Of a stretch of 64,000 nt of DNA, positions 26,608 through 34,006 are shown piece by piece; positions within the stretch are counted from its first letter, which is position 1, and the number at the start of each line of letters is the position of its first letter. Source of the DNA: Micromonospora sp. NBRC 110009 (GTDB lineage: Bacteria > Actinomycetota > Actinomycetes > Mycobacteriales > Micromonosporaceae); the NCBI RefSeq assembly GCF_030518795.1, contig NZ_CP130427.1:3224001-3288000 (forward strand). Reading direction: 5' to 3'. The position numbers and the translations under genes were made by a program. The notes beneath the pieces were generated by a model. It was not told where the DNA came from. It worked only from the letters and a program-made list of their open reading frames with translations, and did no database searches.

Positions 26608-27123
26608 GTGACCGGGTCGAAGGAGATGGTGGTGTCGAAGCAGCAGGAGTTCGATGAGTTTGTGGTGGCGTGCTCTCGTCGGCTGCTGCGTATGGCCTAT
26701 CTCCTCACGAGGGACTGGGTGGCCGCCGAGGACCTGCTACAGACAGCGTTGACGAAGGCATGGTTCGCCTGGCATCGGATCGAGTCGAACCCTGAGCCGT
26801 ACGTCAGGAAGATCATCGTGAACACGTACGCGTCATGGTGGCGGCGTAGGTGGAACGCCGAAGAGCCTGTGGCGGACCCGCCGGAGCGGACAGGCCCGTC
26901 GTCCGATCCCTTTGCGGCCCTCGACGTCCGCGACGAACTCTGGCGGTCCCTCGGCCGGTTGCCGAAGCGCCAACGCACTGTCCTGGTGCTGCGCTACTTC
27001 GAGGACATGACGGAGGCAGAGATCGCACAGGCGATGGGCTGCACGGCCGGCACGGTCAAGAGCCAGGCATCCAAGGCGCTGGCGAAGCTTCGACTGGACG
27101 AAACTCTTGGGGTGATGGCATGA
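26608..27123 (+). CDS. SigE-family ECF RNA polymerase sigma factor
   Basis: A 171-residue group IV sigma factor. Region 2 is LLRMAYLLTRDWVAAEDLLQTALTKAWFAW (about residues 24-53). Region 4 is LPKRQRTVLVLRYFEDMTEAEIAQAMGCTAGTVKSQASKAL. GTG 26608 gives VTGSKEM, matching the N-terminus MTGRKGG of its paralogue at 35533, and lies at the predicted transcription start of a GCAACC/GGTATC promoter. An internal GTG 26632 has a better Shine-Dalgarno. Its stop overlaps the next gene (ATGA), which encodes its likely membrane partner. Confidence 0.88.
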   Translation: MTGSKEMVVSKQQEFDEFVVACSRRLLRMAYLLTRDWVAAEDLLQTALTKAWFAWHRIESNPEPYVRKIIVNTYASWWRRRWNAEEPVADPPERTGPSSDPFAALDVRDELWRSLGRLPKRQRTVLVLRYFEDMTEAEIAQAMGCTAGTVKSQASKALAKLRLDETLGVMA

Positions 27124-28142
27124 GCAGCTTGCTGCGGGAAGTGTTCGAGGACCGCTCGACCGGCGAGCCCGACGAAATCATCCACCAAGCACGGCCCTCC
27201 GCAGTCCGTCGCAGGATCGCCCGTGCCCGCCGTCGTCGCGCCGCAGCGACCGGTTCGGCGGTCGCCGCCGTCGCCGTTCTGGTCGGGGTCGTGATGTCCG
27301 GCCTGGGGGTACCACGGCATCTTCCCGACCGACCCGCCGACGGCGCACCCACGGTGAGCCCCAGCCCGACCGCCAGGACGATCGAGGGCTTCCCGGAATA
27401 CCTGAACGGCGCGCGGGTGCTTTCCGCTGCGTCCGCGTCGCTCCCGGACACTACCGCGACCCTGACATTCGTACCCACGACGCATGATCTCGTGTTCTTC
27501 ACCAGATGCGATCCGCCCGAGCTCGACGCCCAGTTGATCCTCCCTGACGGCGGTATGGCGGGCGGTCGCTGCGGGTCCAGCCATGGGGGATTCACCGAGA
27601 AAGGGTTGTCGTTCGCTGGGATTCGCGTCGGCAAGCCCGCCACCATCAGGCTGGAGGCCATTGGCACCCTGTCGTTGACCCGCCCGCCGCGGCTCGGACC
27701 GCTGCCCGCTACTGGGACCTTCGCGGTCGCTGTCGGCGAGCGGATCCCCTTCGACGAGTACCCCCTGCCTCCCCGGCCCGCGACGCTGCCGCCGCTGGCC
27801 ATACCGCCGGGTGCCGACACCACGGTGCGCAGCACGCCGGGAGATGCCCTCGCTCCGCGAACGATCGAGGTCAGATCGCGGAAGAGACTGACCTTCTTCG
27901 CGCAGATGCAGACACCCGGCACCCTGCGCGTGATGGCCAACGGCCGTGAAGTCACTAGCTGCGTGAAATGGAATTACGACAAGACGTCAACGACCCCGAG
28001 CCAGACGGAAATCGACAACGGCTGCTACGAGGAACTGATCCCCGGGGATAGCGACAAGCCTGTGAAGAACGGTGATGCCATCACGGTCACGATCGAACCG
28101 CAGCATGTGACAGGCGACTGGGCCGTTCATGTCTCCTACTAG
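27120..28142 (+). CDS. membrane partner (putative anti-sigma) of the first SigE-family factor
   Basis: A 340-residue single-pass protein. The N-terminal about 45 residues are cytoplasmic and basic, a transmembrane helix follows at about 42-60 (AATGSAVAAVAVLVGVVMSG), then a long extracytoplasmic domain beginning ARTIEGFPEYLNGARV. Three or more Cys in the outer domain could form disulphides. It overlaps the sigma gene by 4 nt. A paralogue with the same order and the same TIEGFPEY block lies at 36051. An anti-sigma role is inferred from context; no zinc-binding ZAS motif is seen. Confidence 0.75.
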   Translation: MSSLLREVFEDRSTGEPDEIIHQARPSAVRRRIARARRRRAAATGSAVAAVAVLVGVVMSGLGVPRHLPDRPADGAPTVSPSPTARTIEGFPEYLNGARVLSAASASLPDTTATLTFVPTTHDLVFFTRCDPPELDAQLILPDGGMAGGRCGSSHGGFTEKGLSFAGIRVGKPATIRLEAIGTLSLTRPPRLGPLPATGTFAVAVGERIPFDEYPLPPRPATLPPLAIPPGADTTVRSTPGDALAPRTIEVRSRKRLTFFAQMQTPGTLRVMANGREVTSCVKWNYDKTSTTPSQTEIDNGCYEELIPGDSDKPVKNGDAITVTIEPQHVTGDWAVHVSY

Positions 28143-28211
28143 CCGGCCATCGTCGGCTGCCAGCATCGCCCGGCGACAAGTATTGGTGTGAGACCACAAC
28201 CTGGAGGATCG

Positions 28212-28781
28212 GTGCCCGACGCCCCGAGAACAGCTTTGGACCGTCAGCGCCTTACCGACTTGTTCCGTCGGCATGGCGAGGCCGTCTTCGCCTACGCCAG
28301 CGATCGACTGGGCGGAGAGGATGCTCAGGATCTGGTGGCCGAGGTCTTCGTCGTTGCATGGCGGCGACTGGCAACCATCAAGGAAGGCCGGGAGCGGCCG
28401 TGGTTGTTCGGGGTCGCGCGGCAACTGGTGATGCAGCATCGGCGAAGCCGCGCCAGCCAGGCAGCGTTACAGATCCGGCCCTATTCCCATGCGGAGCCCA
28501 GCGACCCCTCACACTCGAGTCCCGCGGCCACTCAGCGGGCTGAGGTGCTCGCGGCGTTGGCGACGCTGCCAGAAGCGGACCGGGAACTGCTGCTGCAGCG
28601 CTACTGGTACGACCTCAGCGGGAGTGAGTCGGCGATGGTGCTGGAGTGCACTGTGGCGACGCTCGCCGTGCGGCTGCACCGGGCACGCCGCCGGTTCGCA
28701 AATATCTACGAGCACCGATCAGTTGAGCCGAAACCGTCTCCGACGGAAAGCTTGACCGCCTACGCGAGAGGGCTGCAGTGA
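28212..28781 (+). CDS. ECF RNA polymerase sigma factor
   Basis: A second, unrelated ECF sigma factor of 189 residues. Region 2 is LFRRHGEAVFAYASDRLGGEDAQDLVAEVFVVAWRRL and region 4 LPEADRELLLQRYWYDLSGSESAMVLECTVATLAVRLHRARRRF. GTG 28212 has GGAGG 6-10 nt upstream; a longer start at 28188 lacks one. The stop overlaps the next gene by 4 nt (GTGA). That partner gene appears frameshifted, so regulation of this sigma factor may be lost. Confidence 0.85.
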   Translation: MPDAPRTALDRQRLTDLFRRHGEAVFAYASDRLGGEDAQDLVAEVFVVAWRRLATIKEGRERPWLFGVARQLVMQHRRSRASQAALQIRPYSHAEPSDPSHSSPAATQRAEVLAALATLPEADRELLLQRYWYDLSGSESAMVLECTVATLAVRLHRARRRFANIYEHRSVEPKPSPTESLTAYARGLQ

Positions 28782-29038
28782 AGCGGCAGGACAGCGCAAC
28801 CGATGAACTGATCAAGAGCGCGCAGCCAAGCGCTCGGGTCCAATTCACCACAACTCCACAAGGAGCGAGGATCCTTGCCCGGATCCTCGACATGCCGCTG
28901 CAGTCCCACAGGGCGCCCGAGCGAAGGGCGCTGGGTATCTCGGCGCTGGTCGCTGGTTGGGGCGTTGTTCGCTGGCGGCGCGGCGGCGGCGATCGGCGGC
29001 GTGAATCCACGACCGTAAGGGCCAGCCGGCACCCGTGA
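28778..29038 (+). pseudogene. damaged partner gene of the second ECF sigma factor
   Basis: The frame opens with GTG overlapping the sigma stop and reads DELIKSAQPSARVQFTTTPQGARILARIL, as expected for the N-terminal part of a sigma-linked membrane protein. After about residue 50 it turns into Arg-rich sequence. In the next frame a membrane helix appears at the right place (SLVGALFAGGAAAAIGGV) but stops at 29016-29018. This looks like a frameshift plus loss of the extracellular part. A sequencing error in a G/C run cannot be excluded. Confidence 0.5.
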
Positions 29039-29047
29039 GGGAGAGTA

Positions 29048-29488
29048 ATGGCAGTCAGGTGGGCGCCCGTTGCGGGCGGTCTTGTAGCAGCCGTAGCGGT
29101 GCTGGCCTTCCTTGCGAGCCTTACGCCGGGCAGCTCTGGTCGGGTGATAGTGGACCATTGTTACGTCACGTATGACCGCCAAGAGCAGCGGTACAGCCGG
29201 TGCGTCGGGCACTGGACTCAGCTAGGGCGCGCCCAGTCGGGACCGGTCTTTGGCGTGGATGTCAGCCGGCACTGGCAGGTGCTCAGGGTCGAGCCCGATC
29301 CCAACTACGAGTGGGAAGTACAGGTTCCGCAGTCCGCACGCGAGCAGGTTGCAATACTGGCCGGCTCGCGTGCCCATGTCGCCCCCGGGTTTCTGCCGGC
29401 CCTTCTTGTCGTCCTGGACTTGTTGGCAGTGAGCTTTCTGGGCTGGATCACGGTAAAGCGGATACGACGGGCCGTGACGCCTGCATAG
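29048..29488 (+). CDS. two-helix membrane protein of unknown function
   Basis: A 146-residue protein with N-terminal (VAGGLVAAVAVLAFLASL, about residues 8-25) and C-terminal (LPALLVVLDLLAVSFLGWITV, about 115-135) membrane helices. The about 90-residue loop between them contains two Cys (DHCYVTYD, SRCVGHW). The loop is likely extracytoplasmic. The start ATG has AGGGAG 4-9 nt upstream. It resembles small DUF3592-like membrane proteins only in layout. Confidence 0.65.
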   Translation: MAVRWAPVAGGLVAAVAVLAFLASLTPGSSGRVIVDHCYVTYDRQEQRYSRCVGHWTQLGRAQSGPVFGVDVSRHWQVLRVEPDPNYEWEVQVPQSAREQVAILAGSRAHVAPGFLPALLVVLDLLAVSFLGWITVKRIRRAVTPA

Positions 29489-29587
29489 ATTGCAGAGCCT
29501 TCGCCGCCGAGACCTGTCGGTTCGTAGCTCCGGCTCAACGGACTGGCGCGACGGGCTGCCGGAGGGACAGCCACGCACGGACGCTCG

Positions 29588-29735
29588 GAGGCAGCAACGA
29601 GGCAGCAAGCCGGTCGATACAAGCCGGTATCCAGCATCGAAGGACGAGTGCGTGGCGTACCCGAGCCAGCAAGGATCGACGCCGACCGCCACGGGCGGAC
29701 AAGGGGTGTCCGACTCCGCCAGCGGGTTCGTGCTC
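29588..29735 (+). repeat. end-module family 1, degenerate copy (D)
   Basis: Tandem GGCAGCAACGAGGCAGCAAG at 29588-29609, a 101-base spacer, then CGACTCCGCCAGCGGGTTCG at 29711-29735, a decayed form of the CCCCCGGCGGGGGTCGTCCC hairpin of the other copies. The spacing is the same as in copies at 30965 and 32631. Confidence 0.5.
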
Positions 29736-29754
29736 GGGGAGTGGTGCGGACGTC

Positions 29755-29882
29755 GACAGCAACGCTGGCAACCAGCGTGAACGACGACGCGCGGACAAGC
29801 CCAGCGAGGGACGCCGCTCCGAGCGGGCGACGGTTGCCGGACGGACGCGGACGCAGTGCACAGAGCTTGTAAGCGAGATGTC
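29755..29882 (+). repeat. end-module family 2, copy 3
   Basis: GACAGCAACGCTGGCAACC at 29755-29773, a 91-base spacer, then GCTTGTAAGCGAGATGTC at 29865-29882. No gene is supportable between 29489 and 29968; the long open frames there are repeat-derived. Confidence 0.6.
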
Positions 29883-29968
29883 CTAGCCGCTGGCCGCGAT
29901 CGAGAGAATGGGGCGGACGAGGCGACAGCGGCTGTGGATCCGCGGCGAGCTGCTTCGTAGACTCGGGC

Positions 29969-30001
29969 ATGTCCCCGAGCTGGAGCCGGCAGAGCCGATG
30001 A
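29969..30001 (+). CDS. 10-codon upstream ORF coupled to the next gene
   Basis: ATG 29969 lies 5 nt after TAGACT and encodes MSPSWSRQSR. Its TGA (29999-30001) overlaps the ATG at 29998 of the next gene (ATGA). This resembles the uORF at 19205 in length and coupling, though not in sequence. Confidence 0.35.
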   Translation: MSPSWSRQSR

Positions 30002-30267
30002 GCGACCTCTACGGCGATATCGAAGAGTTTGTCCGCAACCTGCGCCGAGGCGGCCTGGGGCAGCTGGCGCAGTCGCTGGAGGACGCCGTGCTATACGGCG
30101 CTACCAGTGGTGAGATCCTGACTAACATTGCGCGCCTGCTTGACCCGACTCCTCGTGAGGAATCCAGGTTGCCCGAGGAGCTGGCATCGCAACGCGACGA
30201 CATTCTCCAGAGGGCAGTACGCGCCCTCGGAGATGTTGGACAGCGCCTAGCTTTTGAGCCCGACTAA
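29998..30267 (+). CDS. small hypothetical protein
   Basis: An 89-residue acidic soluble protein (MSDLYGDIEEFVRNLRRGG...) predicted to be all-helical. I do not recognise a family. ATG 29998 is preferred because it is coupled to the upstream 10-codon ORF; an in-frame ATG at 29908 would add an Arg-rich lead overlapping repeat sequence. It ends just before a CAGCCAAG-rich dyad and the tRNA fragment at 30375. Confidence 0.5.
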   Translation: MSDLYGDIEEFVRNLRRGGLGQLAQSLEDAVLYGATSGEILTNIARLLDPTPREESRLPEELASQRDDILQRAVRALGDVGQRLAFEPD

Positions 30268-30293
30268 GAGCAGCCAAGCGAGCAGCCAAGCCG
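30268..30293 (+). repeat. GAGCAGCCAAGC tandem dyad beside the tRNA-Thr fragment
   Basis: GAGCAGCCAAGC is repeated twice in 26 bases, about 80 nt before the tRNA-Thr 3' fragment. The layout (short tandem dyad, then a spacer, then a tRNA-like arm) parallels the two module families elsewhere in the island. Confidence 0.4.
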
Positions 30294-30374
30294 GCGGACG
30301 GGCGCGGACGATGACGGACCTGGACACCATGTGACACGCGCCGAGCGCCCCCGGGAGCAGGAGCCGGGGACTGA

Positions 30375-30416
30375 CTCGTAATGCGTAGGTCGACGGTTCG
30401 ATTCCGTCAGGCAGCT
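30375..30416 (+). pseudogene. 3' fragment of a tRNA-Thr(CGT) gene (att scar)
   Basis: Anticodon loop with CGT at 30377-30379, the 3' anticodon stem side AATGCG, variable loop TAGGTC, a perfect T arm (GACGG, loop TTCGATT, CCGTC; 30392-30408) and the acceptor strand AGGCAGC. The 5' half of the tRNA is absent: the bases before the loop do not pair with the stem. Such 3' tRNA pieces are the usual att remnants left by actinomycete integrative elements. Confidence 0.7.
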
Positions 30417-30423
30417 CGGTACG

Positions 30424-30451
30424 GAAAGCCCAGATCATCGGCCTGGGTTTC
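30424..30451 (+). terminator. terminator following the tRNA-Thr fragment
   Basis: GGAAAGCCCAG and CCTGGGTTTC pair around an 8-9-nt loop with a single bulge. A tRNA-type terminator directly after the acceptor strand suggests the fragment still carries its native downstream flank. Confidence 0.55.
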
Positions 30452-30480
30452 GCCGTTTCCGAGGGGTAGCGTTCGGCGGC

Positions 30481-30903
30481 GTGGTGCGTAGTTGGAGTCT
30501 GGCCGGCCTCATGCTGACATGCGGCGTCATCGTGGCCGTCGCCCAGGAACTGCCCTGGATCGGTGTCATTGAGTTCGTGGTCTTCGTGGCCCTGGCCGGT
30601 CTGTTGTCGCCGCTGGTCTTCCCGCGCTCGCTGACTGCCGCGGAAGCGCAGCAACGCAGCAGCGGGGATGGCCATCCGATCGTCTACTGGCGGCCCGGCT
30701 GCCGGTACTGCCTGCGGCTGCGGCTGCGCCTCGGCCGCTCGGCACGCCAGGCTCACTGGGTCAACATCTGGCGCGACCCGTCGGGCGCGGCAACGGTACG
30801 GGCGGCCACCGGCGGCGACGAGACGGTGCCGACGGTGGTGGTCGACGGGGAGCCGTACGTTAACCCCGAGCCGGCGTGGGTGCGGCAACGGCTGGCGCAA
30901 TAA
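30481..30903 (+). CDS. membrane-anchored glutaredoxin/mycoredoxin-like protein
   Basis: A 140-residue protein. Residues 1-50 hold two hydrophobic segments (SLAGLMLTCGVIVAVAQELP; WIGVIEFVVFVALAGLLSPLVF). A thioredoxin-fold domain follows: VYWRPGCRYCLRLRLRL with a CRYC redox pair near residue 75, then the cis-Pro motif TVPTVVVDG and a helical end. Mycoredoxins use CxxC to reduce mycothiol mixed disulphides, so this is plausibly a membrane-bound relative. The start is GTG 30481. Confidence 0.8.
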   Translation: MVRSWSLAGLMLTCGVIVAVAQELPWIGVIEFVVFVALAGLLSPLVFPRSLTAAEAQQRSSGDGHPIVYWRPGCRYCLRLRLRLGRSARQAHWVNIWRDPSGAATVRAATGGDETVPTVVVDGEPYVNPEPAWVRQRLAQ

Positions 30904-30964
30904 CAGCGGGCCGGCGGCGCGGACCCCGGCGCCGCCGGTGGGTGACCCGAACCATGTGCCGGTA

Positions 30965-31111
30965 GAGGCAGCTAGAAGGCAGCGAGACGTGCGTCAGCGG
31001 CCGAGGTGAGTCGCCAGCGGACCGCAGATGCGGTGCGGTGATTGGTAACCCCAGTACTCAGCCACAGCCGTTGGTACGCCGCACCCGGCTCCCCCCGGCG
31101 GGGGTCGTCCC
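30965..31111 (+). repeat. end-module family 1, copy A
   Basis: GGCAGCTAGAAGGCAGCGAG-type dyad at 30965-30986, 99 bases of spacer, then a GC hairpin (CCCCCCGGCGGGGGTCGTCC) within 31086-31111. About 95 bases later comes the second att-like copy (31206). No gene is supportable between 30904 and 31248. Confidence 0.65.
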
Positions 31112-31205
31112 ATTGTGGAAGGGATGCTCCGCAGCTGGCTCACGCAGGTCCTGAGACCCCCGACAGCCGCCGCGCTTCAGCAGCCGGCCGACGGCGGCGT
31201 CTAGG

Positions 31206-31221
31206 TTTCGCTTCAACGTCT
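31206..31221 (+). repeat. att-like core copy 2 (internal)
   Basis: TTTCGCTTCAACGTCT, one mismatch from the ychF end at 23077; followed by GA so that it still spells FRFNV-stop. It divides the island into an 8.1-kb left and a 6.1-kb right part. Confidence 0.6.
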
Positions 31222-31248
31222 GACTGCAGTCGGAGGCGCGTCGGGTGG

Positions 31249-31596
31249 CTACATCCAGATGTACTCCTCAGCGATGGCGCCGTCGCGCCATTTCGCTACC
31301 GTCACCATCCGGCTGCCGTCTTCCAACTCGCCTACCACACAGGTCCACTCTCCCGACCCGAACCCGATGGGATGCGACTTGATCTGGACCGGCTTGCCAC
31401 CGGTCTTCTGGGCGAAGGCTTGCATGGCGTCGATGTGCTCCTGGAGGCCATGAGTCTGCGGTTGCCCTTTCAAGTCCACGAGCACGTCATCAGTGTGGTG
31501 GTGGGCGAACACTCCGTTCCAGTCCGCCGGGTTCCACCCCTTGAAGTCGAGGTCGTCCATGCCCTTCAGGTTGCGGGTGACCTGGTTGTCGGCCAT
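31249..31596 (-). CDS. SnoaL-like / NTF2-fold protein
   Basis: A 115-residue small alpha+beta protein. The sequence DWNGVFAHHHTDDVLVDLKGQPQTHGLQEHIDAMQAF, then IKSHPIGFGSGEWTCVVGELEDGSRMVTVAKWRDGAIAEEYIWM, follows the SnoaL/ester-cyclase pattern of a cone-shaped NTF2-like pocket. Catalytic function is unknown. ATG 31596 has GGAAGGGG about 8-15 nt upstream. It is isolated on the minus strand, downstream of the internal att copy. Confidence 0.78.
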   Translation of the reverse strand: MADNQVTRNLKGMDDLDFKGWNPADWNGVFAHHHTDDVLVDLKGQPQTHGLQEHIDAMQAFAQKTGGKPVQIKSHPIGFGSGEWTCVVGELEDGSRMVTVAKWRDGAIAEEYIWM

Positions 31597-32081
31597 GACA
31601 AAGCCCCTTCCACGGCCTGTCGCGAGTACGTCTCTGAGTGAGCCTACGGAGACTTTCGGGACCTATCAGGTGAATGGCGAGCCGGGCAGTAGTACTCACT
31701 CTGACGTTCCGCCCGCTTCATCATCGAGGGGGTGGCTCATCATCCGCCGTGCAAGTCCAGGACTACGGCCACGGCCAGGGCCGAGGCCGGCAACTGACGG
31801 CGATCGACGGGCTGGCGAGATCACCCGGCACAAGGTGGGCACAAGTGACGCCGACAAGGACTATCGACTGCTGTAAGGCGACGAGAGGCCTCGCCCAGGT
31901 CGGGACGCCGATCCGCCCGATCTGGGATGATCCACGGGCCGCCGGAGGGGTTCAGGGTTCAAGTCCCAGGCCCCAACCGGGCAGGGGCAGCCGAATGGCC
32001 ATTGACCGCCCGCCGGCCGTCTGCTTGGCTGCGTCGCAGTTGACCTTGCAGGTCTGAGTCTCCGATTGCACTGGAGAATGT
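31597..32081. other. gene-free island stretch with a tRNA T-arm-like scrap
   Basis: No supportable gene. Around 31950-31975 the sequence GGGTTCAAGTCCC resembles a tRNA T arm followed by an acceptor-like C-rich strand, with 4 of 5 stem pairs. It could be another decayed tRNA 3' end but is too short to assign. Confidence 0.35.
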
Positions 32082-32489
32082 ATGTCCCCCGTGGATGCCA
32101 TCAAATCCGTTCTCTCCCAGTACGCCGGCTTTGGCGGTCGAGCTCGCCGGTCCGAGTACTGGTGGTTCTTCCTCTTCACCCTGATCCTCAACGGCCTCGC
32201 CGGAGTTCTGGACGGCGCGCTGGGGACCGACATCGGGTCGGGTTCCAGCTCTACCGGCGTCATCGGGATCATCGTCGGCTTGGCCCTGCTACTGCCGGGC
32301 CTGGCAGTTGCCGTGCGGCGACTTCACGACACCGACCGCTCGGGCTGGTGGCTGTTGATCGGACTCGTGCCTCTCGTGGGGGCCATCGTCCTGCTCGTGT
32401 TCCTCGTGAAGGACGGCACGCGGGGAAGTAACCGGTACGGTGCCGACCCGAAGGACGCTCCGCAAGCCGCCGCCCCCAGCATGGCCTGA
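32082..32489 (+). CDS. DUF805 family membrane protein
   Basis: A 135-residue membrane protein. FGGRARRSEYWWFFLFTLILNGLAGVLDGAL and VRRLHDTDRSGWWLLIGLVPLVGAIVLLVFLVKDGTRGSNRYG are the two signature blocks of DUF805 (YhaH-type), with three to four transmembrane helices and a polar tail. The function of the family is unknown. Start ATG 32082 lacks a clear Shine-Dalgarno; GGAGAA lies about 4-9 nt upstream. Confidence 0.88.
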   Translation: MSPVDAIKSVLSQYAGFGGRARRSEYWWFFLFTLILNGLAGVLDGALGTDIGSGSSSTGVIGIIVGLALLLPGLAVAVRRLHDTDRSGWWLLIGLVPLVGAIVLLVFLVKDGTRGSNRYGADPKDAPQAAAPSMA

Positions 32490-32630
32490 TAGGGCCCAGC
32501 GAGTGGCTGCTTGCTAGAGCTAAGCCAGCCCAGGAAGCCCATGCCGGCGGTGACAGCGCACGACTGTCGCCGCCGGCGCCATTCATCGGACTTTGGCCAG
32601 CGCCGGCAACTGTGGCCACGCCCAGGGCCG

Positions 32631-32777
32631 GAGGCAGCGAGAAAGCAGCAAGCCCTTTGATGTGGGCCGCGACTACGCATCAGAGGACGCTTGGCGCGAG
32701 GTACGGATCAGCACCGCCCGGCATCCACCGACACATAACGGCAGCGGGCGTCCGGCTCCCCCGGCGGGGGTCGTCGC
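32631..32777 (+). repeat. end-module family 1, copy B
   Basis: GGCAGCGAGAAAGCAGCAAG at 32633-32652, exactly 100 bases of spacer, then CCCCCGGCGGGGGTCGTCGC at 32758-32777. The hairpin ends 6 bases from the stop of the frameshifted gene at 32783, where it could also act as a terminator. Confidence 0.65.
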
Positions 32778-32782
32778 ACTGT

Positions 32783-33263
32783 CTACCCCACGTCTTCGGG
32801 CAGCTCCCCGACGCGGAGCTGCACCAAGCCGTCGTCGTTCCACTCCTCTCGAGATTGAGCTGGTGGGAGTTCCACTCCCGCAACACCGGCAGGGGATGAG
32901 AACTCCTGCCGGAGACGGCCGAGAAGGTCCGTTGCCTGCTCAAGCGTCTGCGCGGAGCTTTCGGGGTCATCCAGGCTTAGGCCCAGGACACTCGCGCCTT
33001 CACTGGTGACTGTGATGATGGCCTTGTAGTAGTTGCGAGCTCGGACGTAGAGCGAGAAGCCGCTGCCAGCGTCGGCGCTTCGGCCGAGGTCCCGGAGCGC
33101 TTCTGCGTCCCCGCCCCAGGGCGATCCCGCGATGTAGGTCCGCATAAACGGATGCAGCCTCATCGCCGGGATCATCGACGTCGACATACCGGTCGACGAA
33201 GGCCCGGAACACATCCGGCTCGCAGCCGGGGACCCATACATACACGTCAAGGCAGGGGGGCAT
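32783..33263 (-). pseudogene. frameshifted hypothetical gene
   Basis: Two overlapping minus-strand frames together make one sensible protein of about 159 residues. The first gives MPPCLDVYVWVPGCEPDVFRAF then VDRYVDVDDPGDE (from 33263). The second picks up at RLHPFMRTYIAGSPWGGDAE and runs to GELPEDVG at 32783. The switch lies near 33135-33165. Neither frame alone has sensible sequence on both sides. I do not recognise the family. It is a natural decay product or a sequencing indel. Confidence 0.6.
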
Positions 33264-33373
33264 GATCGAAGGCTACGGCCTGCCCGATGGCCAGGCGGCC
33301 AGGCGTGAGAGCCACGTAGTGGGCGATCGGTCGACCGAGCGCCGGCCGCAGGGGCAACGTGACATCAGCCGTT

Positions 33374-33493
33374 GACATCAACGGTGGCGGCCGAGGCCGC
33401 ACACGTGCGTACGGATCTCGCCACCGGCCCGAACCCAGTGGACGTCAACGGACGCCACGACTCTCGCCGAAAACGCCTTGTAAGCGAGATGTC
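33374..33493 (+). repeat. end-module family 2, copy 4
   Basis: GACATCAACGGTGGCGGCCG at 33374-33393 (decayed), an 81-base spacer, then GCCTTGTAAGCGAGATGTC at 33475-33493, whose last 16 bases equal those of copy 3. The stretch 33264-33620 has no supportable gene. Confidence 0.5.
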
Positions 33494-33620
33494 GCGCGCG
33501 GAGCCGTCGGGGCTGTAGCCGCCGGCGGTGGCGTCCGGACACCCGGACGCCACCGAATCCACCAACAGCGCTTCAGTAACCGTTGGGGGCGCGCCAGCAG
33601 TGCTGGTAGCGACAAGCAGG

Positions 33621-33851
33621 TCAGCCTTTGGTCTCGCGAGGGTCACGGCTACGGGGGTAGGTGTTCCTCTCGCCGATCGTGCCGTCCTTCTTCTTGATCA
33701 CGTGCTCGACGCCGCGCTGAGTGGCCATCTGTCGGCCTGCGGCTTCCGCTTCTGCCTTGGTGTCGTGTGCGCTGCTCGCCCGCTGATTGCCCGCTGGGCG
33801 ATTCTTCCACTGCCCGTCCTCGTAGTAAGTCTCGATGTCGCCCTGTGCCAT
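33621..33851 (-). CDS. DUF2188-like small protein
   Basis: A 76-residue hydrophilic protein: MAQGDIETYYEDGQWKNRPAGN, HDTKAEAEAAGRQMATQRGVEHVIKKKDGTIGERNTYP. The W-x-N...A...A...GR..A...G.EH.I...DG.I..R..YG pattern is that of DUF2188, found next to mobile and stress genes; function unknown. ATG 33851 has GGGAGG 8-13 nt upstream, a clear ribosome site. The terminal SRDPRETKG is family-atypical. Confidence 0.8.
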   Translation of the reverse strand: MAQGDIETYYEDGQWKNRPAGNQRASSAHDTKAEAEAAGRQMATQRGVEHVIKKKDGTIGERNTYPRSRDPRETKG

Positions 33852-34006
33852 GTCGTGGCCTCCCTGATTGCATGGTCGGTCACGAATATCTGCCCGCGCC
33901 GTATCCCTCCTCAAACGTCGTCACGTCGCCTCGCCAATTGGCAGCCGACGAGCTGATCCGAGAGGAGGGGGCGAGATCAAATGCAGGAGGTTGGAGGGCT
34001 GGCATC

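Noticed and set aside
29200..29886. Plus-strand 228-codon open frame
   Set aside because: Spans two repeat modules and overlaps a better-supported gene; composition is repeat-derived.
31950..31985. Possible intact tRNA gene
   Set aside because: Only a T-arm-like hairpin with one mispair is present; no anticodon arm or D arm upstream.
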